A stretch of DNA of 48,719 nt. Origin: Lachnospiraceae bacterium. Lineage in GTDB: Bacteria; Bacillota; Clostridia; Lachnospirales; Lachnospiraceae. Under the pieces are notes generated by a model. It had not been told where the DNA came from, did no database searches, and was given only the letters and a program-made list of their open reading frames with translations. Where the stretch lies: assembly GCA_902363135.1 (NCBI GenBank), contig CABIZF010000018.1, forward strand, positions 1 through 48,719, in the 5' to 3' direction. Every line of letters starts with the position of its first letter. The first letter of the stretch is position 1. Made by a program: the position numbers and the translations under genes. Below are positions 8,688-15,996 of the stretch, in pieces.

Positions 8688-9686
8688 ATGGCAGGATTTA
8701 AAGAGATTATCGGGCATAAGCGTGAGATTGCGCATCTGACAAAGGCGATGGAAGCCGGGAAGGTGAGCCATGCCTATATATTCAGCGGAGCAAAGGGTAC
8801 CGGAAAGCTGACGTTAGCCGATGCATTTGCGATGGCGCTGCAGTGTACAGGCGAGGGAGAGCGGCCATGCGGCAGCTGTCATTCCTGTCAACAGGCGGCG
8901 AGCGGCAATCATCCGGACATCATTCATCTCACACACGAGAAGCCGAACAGCATCGGCGTGGAGGACGTCCGGGAGCAACTCGTAGGCGATGTACAGATCC
9001 GTCCCTATAATGGAAAATATAAGATTTACATCATCCCGGAGGCGGAGAAGCTGACGGTGCAGGCGCAGAACGCGATCCTGAAGACGATCGAGGAGCCGCC
9101 GGAGTATGCGATCATTTTGCTGCTCACGACAAACGAGCAGAGCTTTCTCGACACGATCCGTTCCAGATGCGTGCTGCTGCAGCTCAAGCCTGTGCCGGAT
9201 GAGCAGGTTAAGGCATATCTGATGGAGCATCTGCAGATTCCGGATTACGAGGCGGATATCTGCTCAGCTTTTGCGCAGGGCAATATCGGCAAGGCAATCC
9301 GTCTGGCCTCCTCGGAGGACTTCAATTCCATCAAGGGCTCTGCGATGCGTCTGGTGCGCAATGTCGGGAAGATGGAGATCAGTGAGATCATTGAGTATGT
9401 AAAAGAAGTACAGGAATATAAGGTTTCGATCGAGGACTACCTGGACATTCTGGCCCTCTGGTATCGGGACATGGTATATTTCAAGGCAACGCGCGATATA
9501 GACGGCATTATTTTCAAAGATGAGATCCGGACGATCCGTGAGACGGTGCGGGTCTGCTCCTATGAGGGTGTCGAGGAGGTCATGAAGGCGATCGAGACCG
9601 CCAAGGCGCGTCTTGCCGCAAATGTTAATTTTGATCTGACAATGGAGCTTTTATTCCTTGTCATAAAGGAGAACATACATGGTTAA
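8688..9686 (+). CDS. holB: DNA polymerase III delta' subunit
   Basis: A 332-residue AAA+ clamp-loader subunit. P-loop region SGAKGTGKLT near residue 35, a zinc module with CGSCHSC and a further upstream Cys around residues 60-72, the VDDVR-like sensor region (GVEDVREQL), AEKLTVQAQNAILKTIEEPP, and an SRC sensor segment (TIRSRC). It loads the beta clamp with HolA and DnaX. The end overlaps the next gene by eight bases. This holB-PSP1-methyltransferase-rsmI order is conserved in Firmicutes. Confidence 0.92.
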   Translation: MAGFKEIIGHKREIAHLTKAMEAGKVSHAYIFSGAKGTGKLTLADAFAMALQCTGEGERPCGSCHSCQQAASGNHPDIIHLTHEKPNSIGVEDVREQLVGDVQIRPYNGKYKIYIIPEAEKLTVQAQNAILKTIEEPPEYAIILLLTTNEQSFLDTIRSRCVLLQLKPVPDEQVKAYLMEHLQIPDYEADICSAFAQGNIGKAIRLASSEDFNSIKGSAMRLVRNVGKMEISEIIEYVKEVQEYKVSIEDYLDILALWYRDMVYFKATRDIDGIIFKDEIRTIRETVRVCSYEGVEEVMKAIETAKARLAANVNFDLTMELLFLVIKENIHG

Positions 9687-10629
9687 AATTGTAGGAGTGA
9701 GATTCAGAAACGCCGGGAAGGTCTATTACTTTGATCCGAAGGGCTATAAGATCAAGGCCGGAGATCACGTGATCGTGGAGACGGCACGCGGTGTCGAATA
9801 CGGTACGGTGATCGGCGGGATCCGTGAAGTGACAGACGACCGGGTTGTGCAGCCGCTGAAGGCGGTCATCCGTGTGGCAACGCAGGAGGATGACCTGCGT
9901 GCAGAGAAGAGCCGTGCAAAAGAAAAGGATGCGATGCGCATCTGCAATGAGAAGATCCGCAAGCACAAGCTGGATATGAAGCTGATCGATGCGGAGTATA
10001 CATTTGATAATAATAAGGTCCTGTTTTACTTTACTGCAGACGGGAGAATTGATTTCCGTGAGCTGGTAAAGGATCTGGCTGCCGTATTTAAGATGCGGAT
10101 CGAACTGCGGCAGATCGGTGTCCGGGATGAGACGAAGATATTAGGCGGTATCGGTATTTGCGGACGGGTGCTGTGCTGCAACTCGTTCCTCTCTGAGTTT
10201 GCACCGGTTTCGATCAAAATGGCGAAGGAGCAGAATCTTTCTCTGAATCCGACGAAGATTTCGGGCGTCTGCGGCCGTCTCATGTGCTGTCTGAAAAATG
10301 AAGAGGATACGTATGAGTATCTGAACAGCAAGCTCCCGAACATCGGAGAGTCGGTGACAACGATCGATGGTGTGCGCGGCGAGGTACAGAGCGTCAATGT
10401 ACTACGCCAGAAGGTTAAGGTACTGATCGATGCGGGCGATGAAAAGGAGCTGCGTGAGTATGACGTCAGGGAGCTGAAGTTCAAGCCGAAGCGCCGCAAA
10501 GAAAAGGGTGGAAAAGGCGAGAAATCAGAGCACGGAGAGCGGAGCGAAAAGGGATCCGGAGCAGACCGCGAGCTGCGGGAGCTGGAGGCACTGGAGAAAA
10601 AGGAAGGAAAATCAAAGCTCGATGACTGA
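9679..10629 (+). CDS. ricT: PSP1 domain protein, RicT/YaaT homologue
   Basis: A 316-residue protein with the PSP1 C-terminal domain. Conserved cysteine motifs CGRVLCC and CGRLMCCL near residues 155-215 match those in RicT, where the RicA/RicF/RicT complex binds iron-sulfur clusters and stimulates RNase Y and the sporulation phosphorelay. The C-terminal 50 residues are a charged Lys/Glu/Gly-rich tail of low complexity. Start ATG 9679 overlaps holB; AAGGAG lies about eight bases upstream. Confidence 0.9.
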   Translation: MVKIVGVRFRNAGKVYYFDPKGYKIKAGDHVIVETARGVEYGTVIGGIREVTDDRVVQPLKAVIRVATQEDDLRAEKSRAKEKDAMRICNEKIRKHKLDMKLIDAEYTFDNNKVLFYFTADGRIDFRELVKDLAAVFKMRIELRQIGVRDETKILGGIGICGRVLCCNSFLSEFAPVSIKMAKEQNLSLNPTKISGVCGRLMCCLKNEEDTYEYLNSKLPNIGESVTTIDGVRGEVQSVNVLRQKVKVLIDAGDEKELREYDVRELKFKPKRRKEKGGKGEKSEHGERSEKGSGADRELRELEALEKKEGKSKLDD

Positions 10630-11374
10630 ACAGAATCTGACGATCGAATTAAAAGAGGGTGAGCGGATCGATGAGCTGCACCGCAACGGATACCGGATTG
10701 TTCAGAATGAGCGCCTGTTCTGTTTTGGAATGGACGCTGTACTGCTCTCCGGATTTGCGAAGGTGAAGGAGGGGGAGCGGGTGCTGGATCTTGGCACCGG
10801 CACCGGTATCATTCCGATTCTGCTCGCGGCGAAGACAGAAGGGGAGCATTTTACCGGACTTGAGATATCAAAGACGAGCGCGGATATGGCGCAGCGGAGT
10901 GTGGCCCTGAACGGACTGTCAGAGCGGATGGATGTCGTGCTGGGAGATATTAAAAAAGCCGGGGCGCTGTTTGCTCCGGCTTCCTTTGATGTCGTGACCT
11001 CGAATCCACCGTACATGACCGGCGGGCATGGCCTGGTCAATCCGGATGTGGAGAAGGCAGCGGCGAGACATGAAGTACTTTGTACGCTTGAAGATGTCGT
11101 GAGCGCGGCGGCGAAGCTGGTACGCTCCGGCGGACGGTTTTATATGGTACATCGCCCGTTCCGGCTGGCGGAGATCATTCGGGTGCTGTCTGCCCATCAG
11201 CTGGAGCCAAAGCGAATGCAGCTGGTCTATCCATATGTAGACCGGGAGCCGAATATGGTCCTGATCGAAGCAGTACGGGGCGGCAGACCACGCATGACGG
11301 TGGAGAAGCCGCTGATCGTGTACGAGAAGCCGGGTGTATATACGGGAGAGATTACGGATATATATGGATATTAA
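10622..11374 (+). CDS. TrmN6-like tRNA1(Val) adenine-N6 methyltransferase
   Basis: A 250-residue class I SAM methyltransferase (YabB/TrmN6). Motif I is DLGTGTGIIPILLA near residue 58, and the catalytic NPPY is in SNPPYMTGG near residue 128, typical of N6-adenine methylation. A longer open frame exists from 10508, but ATG 10622 gives the family N-terminus and overlaps ricT by eight bases, with AAGGAAGG upstream. The stop codon sits in the first bases of repeat copy 2. Confidence 0.85.
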   Translation: MTEQNLTIELKEGERIDELHRNGYRIVQNERLFCFGMDAVLLSGFAKVKEGERVLDLGTGTGIIPILLAAKTEGEHFTGLEISKTSADMAQRSVALNGLSERMDVVLGDIKKAGALFAPASFDVVTSNPPYMTGGHGLVNPDVEKAAARHEVLCTLEDVVSAAAKLVRSGGRFYMVHRPFRLAEIIRVLSAHQLEPKRMQLVYPYVDREPNMVLIEAVRGGRPRMTVEKPLIVYEKPGVYTGEITDIYGY

Positions 11375-11579
11375 CCGAATCAAGCAAGTCCCCTGCTTCA
11401 ATTGCGTGAAGCAATAAGCAGTGGGTTGGGACTTGCTTGTATCAGGAGTGGTACAAGCCACTCCTGATAAGCTGCAAAGCAGCTATTCGGTTATGACATA
11501 TCATAAGGAGGGACCCGCTTGCGGGAGGATCCCTTGTGATCCTGCAAGTAGCGAAGCGGATTGCGAATATCCGCTTTGA
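11373..11579 (+). repeat. Multi-hairpin palindromic repeat, copy 2 (with 47-50 bp insertion)
   Basis: Outer stem AACCGAAT (11373-11380) / ATTCGGTT (11484-11491). Stem A is CAAGCAAGTCCC / GGGACTTGCTTG around the core GCTT-CA-ATTGC / GCAAT-AAGC. Stem B is TATCAGGAGTGG / CCACTCCTGATA. Stem C is AGCTGC-aaa-GCAGCT. The 3' hairpin AAGCGGA / TCCGCTT ends at 11577. Compared with the copy at 39276, about 47-50 bp (about 11495-11543) are inserted before GCAAGTAGCG. The insert has its own inverted repeats (GGGAC...TCCC). The gap 11375-11655 contains only this repeat and the rsmI leader. Confidence 0.8.
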
Positions 11580-11655
11580 CTGTCACAGATCATACAATCC
11601 GGATGTTCCGAGGATGGAAAGACTGAACTTATACAGAAAGAAAAGGGAAAATTTC

Positions 11656-12516
11656 ATGAGCGAGGAGAGAGGAAAGCTGTATCTGTGCGCGACGCCGATC
11701 GGCAATCTGGAGGATATCACGATGCGGGTGCTCCGGATTTTGAAGGAGGTCGACCTGATCGCAGCGGAGGATACGCGCAATAGCCTGCGGCTGCTGAATC
11801 ATTTTGATATTCATACGCCGATGACAAGCTATCATGAGTATAATAAGATCGAAAAGGCACATACGCTGATCGTAAAACTTCTGGAAGGGAAAAATATCGC
11901 GTTGATTACGGACGCGGGGACGCCGGGCATCTCAGATCCGGGGGAAGATCTCGTGAGGCTGTGCTATGAGGCCGGTGTGGAGGTGACATCCCTTCCGGGG
12001 GCGTGCGCCTGTGTGACCGCACTGACCTTATCCGGACTTCCGACGCGGCGCTTCTGCTTTGAGGCGTTTCTTCCATCGGAGAAAAAAGAGCGGGCACAGA
12101 TTTTGGAAGAGCTGCGGACCGAGACGCGCACGATCATCATTTATGAAGCGCCGCATCGGCTGCTGCGCACGCTTTTGGAACTGCGTGAGGCCCTTGGCAA
12201 CCGGCGGATCACCATCTGCCGTGAGCTGACGAAGAAGCATGAAACAGCGTTTCAGACGACCTTATCCGATGCGGTCGACTACTACACGGCAAACCCGCCG
12301 AAGGGCGAATGTGTCATTGTGATGGAAGGCAGGAGTCGTGCGGAGCTGCAAAAGGAAGCACAGATGCGCTGGGAGGAGCTTTCTGTATCGGAACACGTGG
12401 CACATTACATTGAGAGCGGGATGGATCGAAAAGAAGCGATGAAGCAGGCAGCAAAAGACCGTGGGGTGTCAAAGCGGGAGATTTATGCGGCGCTGCTGGA
12501 AGCGGAGCAGGAGTGA
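11656..12516 (+). CDS. rsmI: 16S rRNA (cytidine1402-2'-O)-methyltransferase RsmI
   Basis: A 286-residue tetrapyrrole-methylase-fold protein (YabC/RsmI) that 2'-O-methylates C1402 of 16S rRNA. Seen: LYLCATPIGNLEDIT at the N-terminus, AAEDTRNSLRLL, SYHEYN, DAGTPGISDPGEDLV and the SLPGACACVTAL loop. The open frame extends upstream into repeat copy 2, but ATG 11656 gives the family start with AAAAGGGAAA before it. Last gene of the holB cluster; a hairpin at 12532 follows. Confidence 0.92.
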   Translation: MSEERGKLYLCATPIGNLEDITMRVLRILKEVDLIAAEDTRNSLRLLNHFDIHTPMTSYHEYNKIEKAHTLIVKLLEGKNIALITDAGTPGISDPGEDLVRLCYEAGVEVTSLPGACACVTALTLSGLPTRRFCFEAFLPSEKKERAQILEELRTETRTIIIYEAPHRLLRTLLELREALGNRRITICRELTKKHETAFQTTLSDAVDYYTANPPKGECVIVMEGRSRAELQKEAQMRWEELSVSEHVAHYIESGMDRKEAMKQAAKDRGVSKREIYAALLEAEQE

Positions 12517-12531
12517 AAAAGCAATGAAGCG

Positions 12532-12575
12532 CCCCGGAGTGCGTTTGTCAGGTGAACGTACCCGGGGTGATTTTG
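12532..12575 (+). terminator. Likely terminator after rsmI
   Basis: CCCCGG-a-GTGCGTT pairs with AACGTACCCGGGG across a nine-base loop, followed by TGATTTTGT. The stem is strong but the T-run is weak. Confidence 0.5.
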
Positions 12576-12598
12576 TACACAGGCGTTTCAGCTTGCGG

Positions 12599-12627
12599 TT
12601 TACAGGGAATGAAAAGACGAGTAAAAT
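12599..12627 (+). promoter_or_regulatory. Promoter of the DUF3786 gene
   Basis: TTTACA (12599-12604) and TAAAAT (12622-12627) with a 17 bp spacer, about 40 bases before the start codon. Confidence 0.65.
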
Positions 12628-12668
12628 GATAGGCAGAAAACAGGGAAAAGAAAGCAGGGGTGAAACGA

Positions 12669-13307
12669 ATGGATGGAAGAAGTACAGGCAATTATGAAAA
12701 ACAGGTATATTTTGCAAGAGATCTCTTCCTCAGATATGACCAGGATGCGATGATCCGGAAGTTTGATCTGACTTCAGATGGACAGTTTTTATATGTAGAG
12801 CTGCTGCATCAGTCCTACCGCATTTCGCGAAGCACCGGAGTAGTAGAACGGCTGGAGCTGGACGGTATGTGGACGCCGTGTGAAAATTATGAGCTGGTCA
12901 TGACTATTTACGATGTGTTGTGTCATTCGGCTGCGAAGCCGGAGCTTTCCGGAGAATGGGGACCGCTGTATGGCCTGCAGGCGACGATGAGCAGCCCAAG
13001 TCCGGATAAAATATTTGTCAGATATGCAGAGAAGTTTAGCGGTAGGACAGAGGCACTTGCGCAGGCCTGCCTGGCACTTGGAGGAGAGCCTCAGCCTGTG
13101 CCGAAGAGTGCAGACGTCTGCAGCAAGATTCCGATATTGCCGTTCTTTCCGGTCATCTTTCAGTTCTGGGAGGGCGACGAGGAGTTTGCGCCGAAAATTA
13201 TGATTCTGTGGGATCGGAAGGCGCTGGATTTTATGCATTTTGAAACCTTATACTATGTGATCGGGCTGCTGCTGCAGAGGCTGGTAAGGCTGTGCGACAC
13301 ACAGTGA
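12669..13307 (+). CDS. DUF3786 domain protein
   Basis: A 212-residue soluble protein of the DUF3786 family, found in anaerobes and often near corrinoid or iron-sulfur proteins; function unknown. Family features seen: SYRISRSTGVVER near the middle of the first half, LSGEWGPLYGLQ, ALGGEPQPVPKSADV, the FPVIFQFWEGDEEFAPKIMILWD block, and a C-terminal helix FETLYYVIGLLLQRL. Start: ATG 12669 with AGGGG nine bases upstream; an in-frame GTG at 12660 is the alternative. It is separated from rsmI by a hairpin and has its own promoter. Confidence 0.75.
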   Translation: MDGRSTGNYEKQVYFARDLFLRYDQDAMIRKFDLTSDGQFLYVELLHQSYRISRSTGVVERLELDGMWTPCENYELVMTIYDVLCHSAAKPELSGEWGPLYGLQATMSSPSPDKIFVRYAEKFSGRTEALAQACLALGGEPQPVPKSADVCSKIPILPFFPVIFQFWEGDEEFAPKIMILWDRKALDFMHFETLYYVIGLLLQRLVRLCDTQ

Positions 13308-13319
13308 TGAGGCAGCCAG

Positions 13320-13382
13320 GTTCCCTGCTTCAATTGCGCGAAGTAATAAGCAGCGAAGCGGATTGCGAATATCCGCTTTGAC
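13320..13382 (+). repeat. Multi-hairpin repeat, copy 3 (internally deleted)
   Basis: This copy keeps the core TTCCCTGCTT-CA-ATTGC...GTAAT-AAGCAG and then joins directly to the 3' hairpin AAGCGGATTGCG...TCCGCTT. Stems B and C and the outer stem are missing. It lies in the short gap before the beta-lactamase-like gene. Confidence 0.7.
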
Positions 13383-13399
13383 AGAGAAGGAGTAGTACA

Positions 13400-14179
13400 A
13401 TGAATACAGTAGAAACATGCATTATATCAGAGCTTGCCGCACTTTCCGGCAAAATCGGATGCTACTATAAAAATCTGGTGACCGGGGAGACCTGTACATG
13501 GCATGGCGATATCCCGGTCATAGCGGCCAGCGTGATCAAGCTGTACGTCATGACGGAGGCATTTGCACAGATCGAGGCCGGAAAACTGGCAATGGATCAG
13601 GAGATCACCGTACACCGGAAGGACTGTGTGCCGTCCTGCGGCGTCCTGACGTATCTGCATGATGACGTGAAGCTGCAGGTGATAGATCTCATCACACTGA
13701 TGATCATCGTGAGTGATAATACCGCGACGAATGTGCTGATTGATCTGCTCGGCATTGACAATATTAACGCGCGGATCCGCGCTCTTGGCTTTGAAAAGAC
13801 AATTCTGAACCGGAAGCTGTTTGATGCGGAAAAGGCAAAGCTCGGACTGCACAATTACATCACGGCAGAAGAGGTAGGCGCGCTTCTTGAAATGATGTAC
13901 CGTGGTACACTGGTCAGTGAAGCGGCGAGCGCACGTATGATTTCAATCATGAAGGATCAGCAGCTGAATCATAAGATTCCGTATCTGATTGATCCGATGC
14001 CGCAGGCTCCACAGATCGCACACAAGACAGGAGAAGATGATAATACGACGCATGACGCGGCGATCATTTTTTCAAGGGAGCCGTTCATTCTCTGCATCTG
14101 CAGCAATGATACGGATGTAACAAAACTGGAACCGGCGATGGGACGGATTGCAAAGCGTCTGCTGGAGCTGCAGAACTGA
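13400..14179 (+). CDS. Class A beta-lactamase-related serine hydrolase
   Basis: A 259-residue protein with the active-site motifs of class A beta-lactamases: SVIK (S44, K47), SDN (S105-N107) and HKTG near residue 212. An E-x-x-x-N-like omega-loop region lies near residue 140 but is not clearly canonical. No signal peptide is visible: residues 1-20 are not hydrophobic, so the protein is probably cytoplasmic, unusual for a lactamase. This group is common in Clostridia and its substrates are mostly unknown; it may be an esterase or peptidase. AAGGAG lies seven to ten bases before the ATG. Confidence 0.82.
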   Translation: MNTVETCIISELAALSGKIGCYYKNLVTGETCTWHGDIPVIAASVIKLYVMTEAFAQIEAGKLAMDQEITVHRKDCVPSCGVLTYLHDDVKLQVIDLITLMIIVSDNTATNVLIDLLGIDNINARIRALGFEKTILNRKLFDAEKAKLGLHNYITAEEVGALLEMMYRGTLVSEAASARMISIMKDQQLNHKIPYLIDPMPQAPQIAHKTGEDDNTTHDAAIIFSREPFILCICSNDTDVTKLEPAMGRIAKRLLELQN

Positions 14180-14224
14180 TTGATACATTCTGCCTGATAA
14201 GGAAGGGAAAAGGAGATAAAAGAG

Positions 14225-15427
14225 ATGAGTATGGCGATTGTCACGCTCAAAAAGGGCGAGGGCCGCACCTTAAAGGCAGGCGGCGCATGGATTTATGATA
14301 ATGAAATTGAAAGTATAATGGGAAACGCAGAAAACGGGGAGATCGTGCTGGTGCATGATTTTGACGGCTATCCGCTTGGAAGAGGCTTCATTAACCGGAA
14401 TTCGAAAATCCGGGTGCGGATGATGACCCGTCATATCGAACAGGAGATCGACCGGGAATTTCTGAAAATGCGTGTGAAAAATGCATGGGACTATCGAAAG
14501 ACAACGGTCGATACATCCTCGTGCCGGGTCATTTTCGGAGAAGCGGATTTCCTTCCGGGTCTGGTCGTCGATAAATATGAGGACGTGCTCGTCGTAGAAT
14601 GTCTGGCGCTTGGCATGGAGGCATTTAAGGAAACGATTGTGGAGCTCTTAAAGGAAGTGCTGGCAGAGGATGGCATTGTGGTTCGTGGAGTGTACGAGCG
14701 AAGCGATGCAAATGAACGGAAAAAAGAAGGACTGCCGAAGGTAAAGGATTTCATCGGAGCGCCATTTGATACGGATGTGGAAATCACGGAGAATGGGGTT
14801 CATTATCAGGTTGATGTGGTAAATGGTCAGAAGACCGGTTTCTTTTTGGATCAGAAGTACAATCGGCTGGCGATTCAGCGGCTCTGTCGGGGAAAACGCG
14901 TGCTGGACTGCTTTACTCATATGGGAACCTTTGCGTTGAACGCGGGAATAGCAGGGGCTTTTGATGTGACCGGTCTGGATATTTCCGAGTATGCGATTCA
15001 ACAGGCAGAGGAAAATGCAAGGCGGAACCATCTGGAGGGTACGGTCCATTTTCGCTGTGCAAATGTGTTTGATGAACTTCCGCGTCTGGCAGAGCAGAAG
15101 GAACAGTACGATGTTGTCATTCTGGATCCGCCGGCGTTCACAAAGTCCCGGGAGGCGACAAAAAATGCGATCAAGGGGTACCGCGAGATCAACATCAAGG
15201 GACTGAAGCTTGTCAGGGATGGTGGATATCTGGCGACCTGTTCCTGTTCACATTTCATGACACAGGAGCTTCTGGCAAAGACCGTGCGCGAGGCGGCACG
15301 TTCCGCACACAAGCGTCTCCGTCAGGTAGAATTCCGTACTCAGTCCCCGGATCACCCGATTCTGTGGGCAGCGGATGAGTCGTATTATCTGAAATTTTTC
15401 ATCTTCCAGGTAGTGGATGAGAAGTAA
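14225..15427 (+). CDS. rlmI: RlmI-like class I rRNA methyltransferase
   Basis: A 400-residue protein of the RlmI/YwbD family (23S rRNA m5C1962 methyltransferase). N-terminal PUA domain (KGEGRTLKAGGAWIYDNEI), a central EEHEI-like region with GEADFLPGLVVDKY, and a C-terminal Rossmann domain with DCFTHMGTFAL (SAM motif I), LDPPAFTKS (motif IV) and TCSCSHFM (catalytic Cys region). AAAAGGAG sits upstream of the ATG. Downstream GNAT begins 23 bases after its stop. Confidence 0.88.
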   Translation: MSMAIVTLKKGEGRTLKAGGAWIYDNEIESIMGNAENGEIVLVHDFDGYPLGRGFINRNSKIRVRMMTRHIEQEIDREFLKMRVKNAWDYRKTTVDTSSCRVIFGEADFLPGLVVDKYEDVLVVECLALGMEAFKETIVELLKEVLAEDGIVVRGVYERSDANERKKEGLPKVKDFIGAPFDTDVEITENGVHYQVDVVNGQKTGFFLDQKYNRLAIQRLCRGKRVLDCFTHMGTFALNAGIAGAFDVTGLDISEYAIQQAEENARRNHLEGTVHFRCANVFDELPRLAEQKEQYDVVILDPPAFTKSREATKNAIKGYREINIKGLKLVRDGGYLATCSCSHFMTQELLAKTVREAARSAHKRLRQVEFRTQSPDHPILWAADESYYLKFFIFQVVDEK

Positions 15428-15450
15428 GAGCTGGAAAGGATTTAAATGAT

Positions 15451-15996
15451 ATGGAAACGAAGCGTTTGATTTTACGAAAATGGACAGAAGAAGATGCAGA
15501 AAATCTGTACAAATATGCAAAGGATCCGGATGTCGGGCCGGCCGCCGGATGGCCGCCGCATAAGAGCATCGAAGAAAGCAGGGCTGTCATCCGGGATGTA
15601 TTCAATGGCGCAGAGTGCTATGCGATCTGTGAGAAAGAAAATAACCAGGCAATCGGCGCGGTGGAATTGAAATTAAAGGGACATACCGATATGACGGACC
15701 GTGAGGATGAGTGCGAACTTGGCTACTGGCTCGGGAAACCATTTTGGGGAAGAGGCTATATGCCGGAGGCAGCAGCGGCGCTTTTGCAAAGAGGTTTTGA
15801 GGAACTGGGGATGACTACGATCTGGTGCGGCTATTATGATGGAAATCAGAAATCCAGACGGGTACAGGAAAAGCTGGGGTTTCAATATGACCATTCCTTT
15901 GAGGCGGATTTAGCACCGCTGATCCATGAAGTCAGAGTATGCCATGCCAGTAAGATGACGAAAGTGATAAGAAAAATGGAGGACATACATGCATAA
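15451..15996 (+). CDS. GNAT N-acetyltransferase (RimJ/RimL-like)
   Basis: A 181-residue GNAT-fold enzyme. It starts METKRLILRKWTEEDAENLY, the RimJ-like signature. The acetyl-CoA loop region is LGYWLGKPFWGRGYMPEAAAAL near residues 90-111, and the C-terminal block is NQKSRRVQEKLGF. It probably acetylates an N-terminal or small-molecule amine. The end overlaps the uvrA-like gene by eight bases, so the two are translationally coupled. Confidence 0.85.
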   Translation: METKRLILRKWTEEDAENLYKYAKDPDVGPAAGWPPHKSIEESRAVIRDVFNGAECYAICEKENNQAIGAVELKLKGHTDMTDREDECELGYWLGKPFWGRGYMPEAAAALLQRGFEELGMTTIWCGYYDGNQKSRRVQEKLGFQYDHSFEADLAPLIHEVRVCHASKMTKVIRKMEDIHA

